Shown: piece by piece, positions 36,958 to 45,855 of the stretch
How the letters are laid out: each line of letters opens with the position of its first letter
Position numbering within the stretch: position 1 is the first letter of the stretch
Source of the DNA: Chloroflexota bacterium
GTDB lineage: Bacteria > Chloroflexota > Dehalococcoidia > JACPQD01
Assembly: GCA_016190665.1 (NCBI GenBank)
Contig: JACPQD010000068.1
Coordinates: 1-64,000 of the forward strand
Reading direction: 5' to 3'
Length of the DNA: 64,000 bases
The notes under the pieces: model-generated
What the model saw: only the letters and a program-made list of their open reading frames with translations
Databases searched by the model: none
What the model was told of the DNA's origin: nothing
Program-made: the position numbers and the translations under genes

Positions 36958-37573
36958 CTAAACGACCCAGAATCATGATCTTCGGGCCTGAAAGGACGCG
37001 GGCCAAGAAGCCTCCATTCTCTGCGCTTCGCTGGCGAAATTCGGCCTCGTTCATGAGCGTGTAGTTGACGGGCCTGGCCAGCCTGTCTTCCACGCCCGAA
37101 AGGGCCCTGTGGAGGGCCATCTCGTCCGCGTTGCCCACTACCAGAAGGTCGATGTCGCTCGAGGCGACCGCCTCTCCCTTCGCCGTGCTGCCATAAACGA
37201 AGGCGCAGGCTATTCTCTCGTTGAATGGCGCCAGGGCTTCACGGAGCACGTCGGCCAGGCCGAAGGTCTTCGCCACAATCCCCTTAAGCTCCGGGTAGAT
37301 AGGGGAGCTCTCGTTCGCGCGGTAGTAGACTTGCTTCCCCTGGGCTTCGCGGATGATGACGCCTGTCTCCGCCAGGCTCTTCAGCTCCCGCTGCACCGTT
37401 CCCCGGCCCGTTTTCACCGCATCGAGTATCTGCCTGGTGTAGAAGGAACGGTCCGCCTGCCCGTAGAGAAGGGCCAGGACCGCCTGCCGGGTCTTGCCGA
37501 AGAGACCTCTATGTAGATGTGCGTTCGTCAGATTACCCATTTCGGGTATCATTGTACCCATTTTGGGTATCAT
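36944..37573 (-). CDS. HTH-fused MNT nucleotidyltransferase (antitoxin of MNT-HEPN system)
   Basis: wHTH (SFYTRQILDAVKTGRGTVQRELKSLAETGVI) plus ACAFVYGSTAKGEAVASSDIDLLVVG; true start possibly downstream of the operator. Confidence 0.88.
   Translation of the reverse strand: MIPKMGTMIPEMGNLTNAHLHRGLFGKTRQAVLALLYGQADRSFYTRQILDAVKTGRGTVQRELKSLAETGVIIREAQGKQVYYRANESSPIYPELKGIVAKTFGLADVLREALAPFNERIACAFVYGSTAKGEAVASSDIDLLVVGNADEMALHRALSGVEDRLARPVNYTLMNEAEFRQRSAENGGFLARVLSGPKIMILGRLDDLR
37534..37569. promoter_or_regulatory. Tandem palindromic operator of the MNT-HEPN locus
   Basis: TACCCATTTCGGGTA and TACCCATTTTGGGTA, 21 bp centre-to-centre. Confidence 0.7.
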
Positions 37574-37579
37574 AGTTCA

Positions 37580-37700
37580 ACAATGACCAATAACCAAGAA
37601 ACCAACACCAGACGGCTCAATAATTCGCGCTTTCCTCGGTTATTGTATCTTGTGTCCTGGTTATTGTACCTTGTATCTATATCTTGTATCCTGGTTATTC
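37580..37700. repeat. CCAATAACC / GGTTATTGTATCTTGT word-type inverted repeat
   Basis: accaataaccaag ... ggttattgtatcttgtgtcctggttattgtaccttgtatc. Confidence 0.6.
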
Positions 37701-37703
37701 GCG

Positions 37704-40478
37704 CTACTCCATCTCCGCCCAGTTACGCCCCACCTTGGTATCCACCTTCAAGGGGACGCTCAGCTCCAGGGCCTTGGGCATCCTCTCTTTGGCCAGCGCG
37801 GTCATCTCGGCCAGCTCGTCCTGGGGTACCTCGAAGAGAAGCTCGTCGTGTATCTGAAGGACCATCTTGCTGCGCAGGGTGCGGTGGTCCATCTCCCGCT
37901 GCATATCGATCATGGCCAGCTTCACGATGTCCGCCGAGGTGCCCTGCACGGGCATGTTGATGGCCATGCGTTCCGCCGCCGCCCTTATCTGCCGGTTGGT
38001 GGACTGTATTTCGGGGATGAAGCGTTTGCGCCCCAGCACCGTCTTGACATACCCCAACTCGCTGGCCTGGCGCTTGGTCGCGTCGAGGTACGCCCTTACG
38101 CCTTTGTACTTCTCGAAATAGGCGTCGATGAATGCCCTGGCATCTTCGCGCGAGAGGTCGGTGCCCTGCGAGAGGCCGTAGTCTCCCATGCCGTAGATGA
38201 CGCCGAAGTTCACCGTCTTGGCTACGCGTCGCATATCCGGCGTTACCTGGTCGATGGGGACACCGAAGACCTGAGCGGCAGTGGCAGCGTGGATATCCTC
38301 GTCGTTGGCGAAGGCGGCCAGCAGGTTCGGGTCCTGGGACAGGTGCGCCAAGGCCCTCAGGTCGATCTGCGAGTAGTCGCTGGCGAGGAGCACGGAAGGC
38401 GTCTCCTTGCCGTCCTCGATGAGGCGGGCCACGAAGGCGCGTCTCACGCGGCGGCCCAGCTCCGTCCGGATGGGGATGTTCTGGAGGTTGGGCTCGCTGC
38501 TGGACAGGCGGCCTGTCGCCGTGCCCGTCTGGTTAAAGCTGGTGTGCAGCCGGCCCGTCTTCGGGTTAATCAGGCCCGGGAAGGCGTCCAGATAGGTCGA
38601 TTTCAGCTTCGCTATCTGGCGGAAATCAAGAACGTGGGCCACCACCGGGTGCGTGTCGCGAAGGGACTCCAGAATCGAAGCCTCGGTGGAGTAGCCGGTC
38701 TGCGTGCGGCGGCCACCGGGGAGCCTCAGCTCGCCGAAAAGCACCGCCCCCAGTTGCTGCGTGGAGTTGATGTTGAACATATGCCCGACGCTGTTGTAGA
38801 TCTCAAGCTCCAGCCGCTGCATCTCCTCGCCCAGCTCACGGGACATCCGGCGGAGCACTCCGACATCGATAGCGATGCCGTTGGTCTGCATGCGCACCAG
38901 GACGGGCACCAGGGGCATCTCCACCCCGGAGAAGAGGTCCCAGAGGTCGCCCTTCTTCAGCATCGGTTCAAAGACACGTTTGAGCTGAAGGGTCATGTCG
39001 GCGTCGGTGCAGGAATAGTCGGCCACTTCGGTAATTTCCAGGTCGGCCATGGTGCCCGACTTCCCCGCCTTCTTCAGCAGACCGTCGATAGCGGGCATCT
39101 CAACTCCAAAGCGCCCGAAGGCTAGGGCCTTCAAGCCCAGCGACTTCTCGCCCAGAAGGTGGGCCGCCACCATCGTGTCGAAGCTGAGATTATTGATCTC
39201 CGCGCCGTAGTTGCTGAGGAGCGTCATATCGTAGTTACCGTTGTGGGCGACCTTAGGGACGGCAGCGTCGGCCAGCAAAGGGCGTACCTTGTCCAGCACC
39301 TGCGCCAGGGACAGTTGTGTCCCCGACCTATGGCCGACGGGCACGTAATAAGCCACCCCCGGCACGGCAGCGAAGGAAAGGCCGACCAACTCCACGCGCA
39401 TGGGGTCCAGGCCGGTGGTCTCCGTATCGACCGCGAAGCCTCCGCTGGCGGAAAGCTCGGCGATCATGGCGTCGAGGGCTTCCGGCGAGACGACCGTCCG
39501 GTAGTCCCTCTCCGTGGCGGGCGCCACCGTCGGGGCCGCTGGCCCCGGGCCCATGTCCAGCAGCGTCAATTGAGTCCCGATTCGCTCCGTCGGGGCGGCC
39601 GTCCCCGGCAGCTTATTGACCAGGGTGTTGAACTCCAGCTCGCGGAACAACTGGACCACGCGGCCGCGGTCGTAGTGGTTACTCAGGTGGGAGGCTTCCA
39701 GATCGAGCGTCATAGGGACATCGGTGACGATGGTGGCCAGCCGTTTGCTCTGCCGCGCGACGTCCTCCTTTTCTCGCAGAAGCTCCCGCAGCTTAACGGG
39801 CATCACTTCATCGAGATGGTCATAGATGCCCTCGACGCTGCCGAACTGCTGCAAAAGCTTGGTGGCCGTCTTCTCGCCGATGCCGGGCACGCCAGGGATG
39901 TTGTCCGAGGGATCCCCCTTCAGCCCCTTGAGGTCGGCGATCTGCTGCGGCGCGAGGCCGTATCGCTCAAGCACCGCCGCTTCGTCGTAGACTACTGTCT
40001 CCCCGAAGCGACCCTTGGAGGTCAGCACACGAACGTGGGGCGAGATCAACTGGAACGCATCGGCGTCGCCGGTGACGATGATAGTGTCGACGCCCTGAGC
40101 CGCCGCCTGGCGGCAGAGCGTACCTATGACATCATCGGCCTCGAAGCCGTCGATCTCGAAGATCGGGATGTTGAAGGCCTGGACCAGCTCGCGCACCCTT
40201 CCGAACTGGGTTACCAGGTCGTCGGGAGCGGCGGGACGGTGCGCCTTATAGGCCTCGAACTCAGTATGGCGAAAGGTGGGCGCCGGCCGGTCGAAGGCCA
40301 CCGCCCCGTGGGTGGGCTTGAGGTCGCCGAGCGTCTTCAGCAGCATGCTGGCGAACCCGTAGACGGCGTTTACGATCTCACCGGTCCGGGGCACCGTGAG
40401 CGGCGGCAAGGCGTGGTAAGCGCGGTGCACCAGCGCATGGCCGTCGATCAGCATCAAGAGACCGTGTTGTTCAGCCAT
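37704..40478 (-). CDS. polA: DNA polymerase I
   Basis: 5'-3' exonuclease, 3'-5' exonuclease (VDTETTGLDPM) and polymerase motifs (ASDYSQIDLRALAHLS, IHDELLFEVP). Confidence 0.97.
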   Translation of the reverse strand: MAEQHGLLMLIDGHALVHRAYHALPPLTVPRTGEIVNAVYGFASMLLKTLGDLKPTHGAVAFDRPAPTFRHTEFEAYKAHRPAAPDDLVTQFGRVRELVQAFNIPIFEIDGFEADDVIGTLCRQAAAQGVDTIIVTGDADAFQLISPHVRVLTSKGRFGETVVYDEAAVLERYGLAPQQIADLKGLKGDPSDNIPGVPGIGEKTATKLLQQFGSVEGIYDHLDEVMPVKLRELLREKEDVARQSKRLATIVTDVPMTLDLEASHLSNHYDRGRVVQLFRELEFNTLVNKLPGTAAPTERIGTQLTLLDMGPGPAAPTVAPATERDYRTVVSPEALDAMIAELSASGGFAVDTETTGLDPMRVELVGLSFAAVPGVAYYVPVGHRSGTQLSLAQVLDKVRPLLADAAVPKVAHNGNYDMTLLSNYGAEINNLSFDTMVAAHLLGEKSLGLKALAFGRFGVEMPAIDGLLKKAGKSGTMADLEITEVADYSCTDADMTLQLKRVFEPMLKKGDLWDLFSGVEMPLVPVLVRMQTNGIAIDVGVLRRMSRELGEEMQRLELEIYNSVGHMFNINSTQQLGAVLFGELRLPGGRRTQTGYSTEASILESLRDTHPVVAHVLDFRQIAKLKSTYLDAFPGLINPKTGRLHTSFNQTGTATGRLSSSEPNLQNIPIRTELGRRVRRAFVARLIEDGKETPSVLLASDYSQIDLRALAHLSQDPNLLAAFANDEDIHAATAAQVFGVPIDQVTPDMRRVAKTVNFGVIYGMGDYGLSQGTDLSREDARAFIDAYFEKYKGVRAYLDATKRQASELGYVKTVLGRKRFIPEIQSTNRQIRAAAERMAINMPVQGTSADIVKLAMIDMQREMDHRTLRSKMVLQIHDELLFEVPQDELAEMTALAKERMPKALELSVPLKVDTKVGRNWAEME

Positions 40479-40499
40479 TTACCTGTCTCTATTAAAGGT

Positions 40500-40900
40500 A
40501 TTAACCACGAACCACACGAAATACACGAAAAATGGGAATGACTTTAACATCGATATACAGGATGGACAGGATTAGGGTCGAAGGAATACTTGGTCCTGTC
40601 AATCCTGCTCATCGATGTGAGAGAACTGCCCGGTTCTGGTTATTCATTTGCGAAGTTGCTCCAATACTCGGGGACGATATTAACCACGAACCACACGAAA
40701 TACACGAAAAATGGGAATGACTTTAACATGGATATACAGGATAGACAGGATTAAGGTCGGAGGAATACTTGGTCCTGTCAATCCTGCTCATCGATGTGAG
40801 AGAACTACCCGTTTCGTGTGGTTCGTGTATTTCGTGGTTCCGTTCACTCTCTACGTTATCCTGTGAATCCTGTTCATCCATGTTAGAAAAGGGGGAAAGT
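40500..40900. repeat. Nested, partly duplicated word-type palindromic repeats
   Basis: Two ~180-bp copies beginning ttaaccacgaaccacacgaaatacacgaaaaatgggaatgactttaacat(c/g)gatatacaggat; right arms tttcgtgtggttcgtgtatttcgtggttcc and aatcctgttcatccatgtt. Confidence 0.85.
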
Positions 40901-40901
40901 C

Positions 40902-41123
40902 CTAAGCTACCTTCTCGAGAATCCTGCTCCTCGTTTGGGTCGGGAGTCTGACGGGCGCAAAGAACTCTGCCGGATAAAGGTAGTCCTCTCCGGACTCATC
41001 GATGATTCTCACCTGATGGTGGCGCTCAGTCTCCTTGTCCGGAATCGTTTCGTAGAGTTTCCGCAGTTCCAGCGAGGCTTCGTAGCCCCGGTTATCGACG
41101 CAAAGCAGGAATCTAGGTTTCAT
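40902..41123 (-). CDS. Small conserved-type hypothetical protein
   Basis: 73 aa ORF, MKPRFLLCVDNRGYEASLELRKLYETIPD... Confidence 0.55.
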   Translation of the reverse strand: MKPRFLLCVDNRGYEASLELRKLYETIPDKETERHHQVRIIDESGEDYLYPAEFFAPVRLPTQTRSRILEKVA

Positions 41124-41129
41124 GGCTGA

Positions 41130-41216
41130 ATGACTTTCACATCGATATCCAGGATGAACAGGATTGAGACAAACTTTATCATGTCAATCCTTTCCATCCA
41201 TGTGGGCAAAGGAATT
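41130..41216. repeat. Third copy of ACATCGATATCCAGGATGAACAGGATT word-type inverted repeat
   Basis: acatcgatatccaggatgaacaggattg ... tgtcaatcctttccatccatgtg. Confidence 0.7.
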
Positions 41217-41231
41217 AAGCCCGCGCGCGCG

Positions 41232-41450
41232 TTAGCGGCTGGAGCGGCCTGGTCGCTTTCCCATTTTCTTCTTCAGCTCATCTATTCCGATGGTCGGGGC
41301 GTCCTTTTCAGCTTCCTTAGCTTCTCGAAGAGTCCGAAGGTCCTCGAACTGTTCGAGTTGCTCCTGAACCTTCAAGAACTCCTCATAGGGCAGGACGGCA
41401 TACTGGTTCTTCCCGCCCTTCTTGATTATCTGGGCATGCAATGTAGCCAT
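41232..41450 (-). CDS. Phd/YefM-like antitoxin
   Basis: MATLHAQIIKKGGKNQYAVLPYEEFLKVQEQLEQFEDLRTLREAKEAE. Confidence 0.75.
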   Translation of the reverse strand: MATLHAQIIKKGGKNQYAVLPYEEFLKVQEQLEQFEDLRTLREAKEAEKDAPTIGIDELKKKMGKRPGRSSR

Positions 41451-41466
41451 GTCGCTGATCCTCCAT

Positions 41467-41715
41467 TCATCGGTACGCGGTACCCCGATGACGAATTCGA
41501 TAGATGATGACCATTTCTCCTTCAACGTCAAACAATACCCTGTAGTCTGTAACACGCAAGCGATACTCAGGGGAGAAGTCCGTGAGTCGCTTCACATCTC
41601 CCTTCAAATCGTTGCTCATTTCCTCAATCCTCGCAAGGACTCGGACTCGCGTGCGCGATGGCAGGCCCTCCATATCCGCCACTGCTTTCGGTTTGAATCG
41701 AACGTCGTATCTCAT
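41467..41715 (-). CDS. RelE-family toxin
   Basis: MRYDVRFKPKAVADMEGLPSRTRVRVLARIEEMSNDLKGDVKRLTDFSPEYRLRVTDYRVLFDVEGEMVIIYRIRHRGTAY. Confidence 0.85.
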   Translation of the reverse strand: MRYDVRFKPKAVADMEGLPSRTRVRVLARIEEMSNDLKGDVKRLTDFSPEYRLRVTDYRVLFDVEGEMVIIYRIRHRGTAYR

Positions 41716-42049
41716 GGCCCTGACGGCGCTTTCGCTGTATGGTTACGAATTCAAACGAACAGCCACGGCCTTGGGGCGGTTGCAGTCGACATGCTCCGAC
41801 TTTCTCCCGATGAAATCGGGATGCGTCGGGAAAACCGCGACCTGAGCCACCAGCACTGGCGTCTTGCTTACGAGATTATACCATTTCCAGAGAGGCGAAG
41901 GTATCAGACCGGCGCGGCTGGCGCTCCGGCGGCCATTCCCTGCCGGCGGCCTTCCGAAGAGAAGCAGGCGCCTGCCGCGAGCGGGCAATCCGCCCGCCAA
42001 ATGGTGGACAACAATTGGCGAAAATAGTAGAAAATTGGCCCGAAAACTA

Positions 42050-42079
42050 TTGACAAATTTGCGGGGGGGGGGGTAGACT
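42050..42079 (+). promoter_or_regulatory. Candidate phase-variable promoter: TTGACA - 18 nt with G11 - TAGACT
   Basis: -35 42050-42055; spacer aatttgcGGGGGGGGGGG 42056-42073; -10 42074-42079. Confidence 0.6.
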
Positions 42080-42181
42080 GATAGTCGTTTTCATAAAGCC
42101 ACGGCCATGAGGCGGATGATGAAGGGAGGTGGTGGCGAAAGCGGCCCGAAGTGACGGGCGTTCGAGAACGGAGGTGCAGCC

Positions 42182-45100
42182 ACGAGACGAGCACGCCCAG
42201 TCGGCATTGCTGGGGCCCTCTCTGCCGTTACCCTGGTCTTTCTCTTGCAGGCGACCGTGCTGTTGGGAACCGGTAGGGCAAGCGTCACGCCGTATTCGCC
42301 GTCAATCATTCCTAACGGCACGAGTGACTTCATCGCCGCGTTTCTGCCATACTCAAAGGAACAGTACCAGCTGTACGGAGTTCCCGTTTCGGTGCAACTG
42401 GCGCAGGGAGCGCTGGAGAGTGGCTGGAGCACCACCCGCAGCTACAACAGTTTCTTCAATATTACGAACGACTGGCATAACCCGCCCTCGGATGTAGTCA
42501 ACTCGCCCTATACAACCGCTGCCAACTGGTGGTCTTCTGCTAGCCACTGGTTTCGCTCGTATAGCGATGCCCGCAGTGCATGGCTTGACTACGGCTATTT
42601 TCTGAAGCACGATCCAAATTACACCTCAGCTTGGAACGATGTTGGGAATCCACGGCAGTTCTTGGTCGATGTGTTCCACACTTACGCACCTGATGGTAAC
42701 CTCACAACCATCCTGAGCATCTACGATACCTACACTTCTCAGTACGGAGCCGACGGCAACGGAGCCAGTCCTCCACCCCCCTCCAACTGTCCCGGCCCTT
42801 CCCTCAACAGCCCTTCGGACGGCTATGTCTCCAGCAGTCGAACGGTTACTTTCTCCTGGAATCCCTCCAGCGGCTGTACCTTCAGCGGGTATACCTTCCG
42901 CGTGAAGAACGTCGCAACAATGGACTCCGGCGGCGCAACACTGATCGATATGGGTGAAGGGGGCACGTCGCGCACCGAGACCATTAATGCTTACGATAAC
43001 ACGGACCTGTATTGGGGCGTCCGAACGGCAAACCCCCTGAGTCCTAACTGGTCGGTGCGAAGATTCAGGATTGAGCCGAGCATTTCGGCCCCCGCCCCGG
43101 GGCCAGCACCGGCCCCTGTCCCTCAGCCCCAGCCGGGCATCCCCACCCTTCTCAATCCGTCCGATGGTGCCTCTTTCCAAGTCGGCCAGACGATCGCCTT
43201 CTCGTGGTCGAACACCGGGGCAAGCCAGTACAAGTTCGAAGCTTGGAACGATTCCGCGCCGGGGGTGGGTCAGTGGCTTCGCGTTAATGCTACTGGCTAC
43301 TCCTTTGCCGCCGACCGTGCTGGGTCATGGCGCTGGCAAGTCCGCTCCATAAAGACGGACGGGGCGGAAGGGGACGCTCCTCCCACAAGAAGCTTCACAG
43401 TCCAAGCGACCCCTGTCATCGGCGCCTGTGATGTCGACTTTGTGGCAGAATCGGCGACCAGCGGCCCGGCTCCTCTGACCGTCCGGTTTGCTCATCGCAA
43501 CCCAAGTCCGGGGATCAGCAACTGGCGCTGGGATTTTGGAGACGGAGGTTCAAGCGCTGATCCCAGCACCAATCACATCTACCAGAACCCCGGAAGCTAT
43601 ACGGTCAGCCTGACTGTTTCAGGGCCTTGCGGCTCAAAGACGGTGACCAAGCCAAACATGATCACCGTCTCGCCATTCCCCGGGAACCCGGGCCTCGTGG
43701 GCTCGTGGAACTTCGACGAAGGCTCAGGGTCAACTTCGGCTGATCTATCGGATAACGGCAACACCGCGCAGCTTGTGAGCGCCACCTGGACAACCGGGAT
43801 CAGGGGCGGCGGGGTGCACTTCGGAGGCGAGCGCGCCGCCGGTGTTAGAATCAATGCATCATCCTCTCTGCAATCCAACACCTTCACTTTCAGCGCTTGG
43901 GTGCGCCCCAGCGCTTCTCCGGAGGTCATAGCAATCGGTACACAGGGGGAATCGAACGTTGGAGAGCGATGGGCACTCAACCAACGTAGCGACAAAGTGG
44001 AGCTTATGGTTTGGTCGAGCGGCGGGAGTAGCAGTGCGATGAGTGAGGGTGGGATGCTCGCCCAAGGACAATGGACGTTCATCGGGGTGTCCTTTGACGG
44101 TCTCAACGTTAAATTCTATGATCAAAAGGAACAACGGGGGGCCACGCGTACCCTACCAATCGGCGGCATAAATAGCGGCGTCTCGACTTTATACCTGGGC
44201 TCCACTTTCGGCAGTGTCCACAATCAGGAGTCGTTTAGAGGCGACATGGACGAGGTACGTTATTACAACTCAGTCGTGGTCCCGGTGCCTTCGACTCCAA
44301 CGCCAACACCTGCTCCTACCTTCACCCCAACACGAACCGCTACACCCACGCCGACTTTCACCCCTACGCCTACTCGCGTGCCCGCCACCGCCACTCCAAC
44401 GCCGTGCGTCCCGTCTACCGTGCCGCCAGCGCCCACATTGTTGGCACCGCCCGACGGTGGCAGCGTCAGCACGACTACGCCCAGTTTAGCTTGGGCGGCA
44501 GCGCCAAGCAGCTATTGCGTAGACTACTACAACATCCAGATCGACAATACCTCCGTTAATGCCTGGGCGGCCGGACAGAGCTACACGATACCCTCTGGAA
44601 TCCTGGCTTGGGGCAAACAGTACAGATGGTGGGTGTGGGCGCACAACTCGCAGGGCTTCGGCAGCGCGAGCGGCCAATCCTTTTGGGTGGGCGTCACTGC
44701 CACCCCTTCCCCGACGGCCACGCCGCAGCCCCCACCCTGGACACCCACTGCGACCCCACCCCTCCCCGGCGGAGGGGGAGGCTTCCCGCCAACGCCCACT
44801 CGGACGCCCATACCAACGCGGACGCCGACACCTACACCGACGCCGCCCACCGATCGAATTCGTCTCGCCGAAGGCTGGAATCTCATTTCCATCCCCAAAG
44901 CCGTGGCAGACAGCAGCGTATCCGGCATCCTCGCGGGCGTCGGCACGGTGGACAAAGTCTACACGTACTCTGGCGGGACATGGCAGGTGGCGACCTTCGC
45001 TGGTGGGGCTTGGAGCGGGAGCCTGACCGACCTCAAGCCCGGCCTTGCCTACTGGGTGAAGACAACCACAGCCACCACCGTAGCCTTGAGCTACAAGCCT

Positions 45101-45358
45101 GTGGACCCCTTGGAGCCGCTGCCGACCTACTCTCTGGAGGCGGACTGGAACCTCATCGGATACACAACCCTGTCTCTGCTGCCGACTCAGCCGGTGAGCG
45201 TCTATCTGAACAGCTTATCGGGAAAGTGGACGGCGCTGTACAATTTCGATTCGCAGACGGGCTATGGCATGGCAAAGCCCGGGTTCGGTTTCCCGAATGT
45301 GGAGCTTTTCCGGGGGTACAACATTTACCTGACGGAGCCGGGCACCCTGGTGCCGTAG
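42182..45358 (+). CDS. Large secreted glucosaminidase-like protein (PKD and LamG-like domains, Thr/Pro linkers, C-terminal GWN..IS repeat domain)
   Basis: GVPVSVQLAQGALESGWSTT glucosaminidase-type; WDFGDGGSSADPSTNHIYQNPGSYTVSLTVSG PKD; VGSWNFDEGSGSTSADLSDNGN LamG-like. Frame is open upstream of TTG 42245 to ACG 42182 and adds a full signal peptide. Confidence 0.8.
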   Translation, partial: TRRARPVGIAGALSAVTLVFLLQATVLLGTGRASVTPYSPSIIPNGTSDFIAAFLPYSKEQYQLYGVPVSVQLAQGALESGWSTTRSYNSFFNITNDWHNPPSDVVNSPYTTAANWWSSASHWFRSYSDARSAWLDYGYFLKHDPNYTSAWNDVGNPRQFLVDVFHTYAPDGNLTTILSIYDTYTSQYGADGNGASPPPPSNCPGPSLNSPSDGYVSSSRTVTFSWNPSSGCTFSGYTFRVKNVATMDSGGATLIDMGEGGTSRTETINAYDNTDLYWGVRTANPLSPNWSVRRFRIEPSISAPAPGPAPAPVPQPQPGIPTLLNPSDGASFQVGQTIAFSWSNTGASQYKFEAWNDSAPGVGQWLRVNATGYSFAADRAGSWRWQVRSIKTDGAEGDAPPTRSFTVQATPVIGACDVDFVAESATSGPAPLTVRFAHRNPSPGISNWRWDFGDGGSSADPSTNHIYQNPGSYTVSLTVSGPCGSKTVTKPNMITVSPFPGNPGLVGSWNFDEGSGSTSADLSDNGNTAQLVSATWTTGIRGGGVHFGGERAAGVRINASSSLQSNTFTFSAWVRPSASPEVIAIGTQGESNVGERWALNQRSDKVELMVWSSGGSSSAMSEGGMLAQGQWTFIGVSFDGLNVKFYDQKEQRGATRTLPIGGINSGVSTLYLGSTFGSVHNQESFRGDMDEVRYYNSVVVPVPSTPTPTPAPTFTPTRTATPTPTFTPTPTRVPATATPTPCVPSTVPPAPTLLAPPDGGSVSTTTPSLAWAAAPSSYCVDYYNIQIDNTSVNAWAAGQSYTIPSGILAWGKQYRWWVWAHNSQGFGSASGQSFWVGVTATPSPTATPQPPPWTPTATPPLPGGGGGFPPTPTRTPIPTRTPTPTPTPPTDRIRLAEGWNLISIPKAVADSSVSGILAGVGTVDKVYTYSGGTWQVATFAGGAWSGSLTDLKPGLAYWVKTTTATTVALSYKPVDPLEPLPTYSLEADWNLIGYTTLSLLPTQPVSVYLNSLSGKWTALYNFDSQTGYGMAKPGFGFPNVELFRGYNIYLTEPGTLVP

Positions 45359-45377
45359 CTCAGACGCCGCGCGGGCC

Positions 45378-45704
45378 TCATTTCTTACGAGTGGGCCCCT
45401 TCCCAGTCGGGAAGGGGCTCGCTGCATTACCCAAAACCGCTTGGCAGGCACCCTTATGCCCCTCGGCCCGGTCTGGTACCGCCCGCTGCACTACAATGGT
45501 TTCGTGCGCCAGCGAGCCCGCGGCACAGGCGAGGGCGGCCTGGATATCTTCCCGGGTCAACCGTGGGTACCCATCCAGTAACTCCTCGGTGGTCGCTCCC
45601 TCGCTGAGCTTGCGAGGGATAAGTTCGACCGTGATCCGCGCGCCGCGAATTACGGGCTTGCCCGGCACCTCGGAGGGGCCTGTTTCGATACGATCGGCAA
45701 TTAT
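45378..45704 (-). CDS. DUF433 family protein
   Basis: DRIETGPSEVPGKPVIRGARITVELIPRKLSEGATTEELLDGYPRLTREDIQAAL; the domain N-terminus lies upstream of the called GTG 45668; likely ATA/ATT initiation behind GGAGG. Confidence 0.7.
   Translation of the reverse strand: MIADRIETGPSEVPGKPVIRGARITVELIPRKLSEGATTEELLDGYPRLTREDIQAALACAAGSLAHETIVVQRAVPDRAEGHKGACQAVLGNAASPFPTGKGPTRKK
45395..45418. terminator. Bidirectional terminator-like hairpin between convergent genes
   Basis: GCCCCTTCCC-agtc-GGGAAGGGGC. Confidence 0.6.
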
Positions 45705-45855
45705 GGTTCAGTCCTCCCGGAGATCGGTCCCTAACGGCCTCAGCACGATTGTACCTCAGCGTGGCCCTTGAAACATGCGTATAGGACGGGGGTCTCACGC
45801 GAAGACGCGAACGACGCGAAGGGCTTCTTCGCGCAAGCGTGAGAGGGGAAGGAGG

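Noticed and set aside
37650-40541. 491-aa and 460-aa + strand ORFs opposite polA
   Set aside because: Antisense to well-conserved polA; no recognisable motifs
40500-41216. Possible CRISPR array
   Set aside because: Repeat units are palindromic word strings with no regular spacers of uniform length and no cas genes nearby
42152-42154. TGA recoding (selenocysteine or alternative code) before the surface protein
   Set aside because: Normal TGA stops end many other genes here and no SECIS-like element was recognised; near-cognate initiation is simpler
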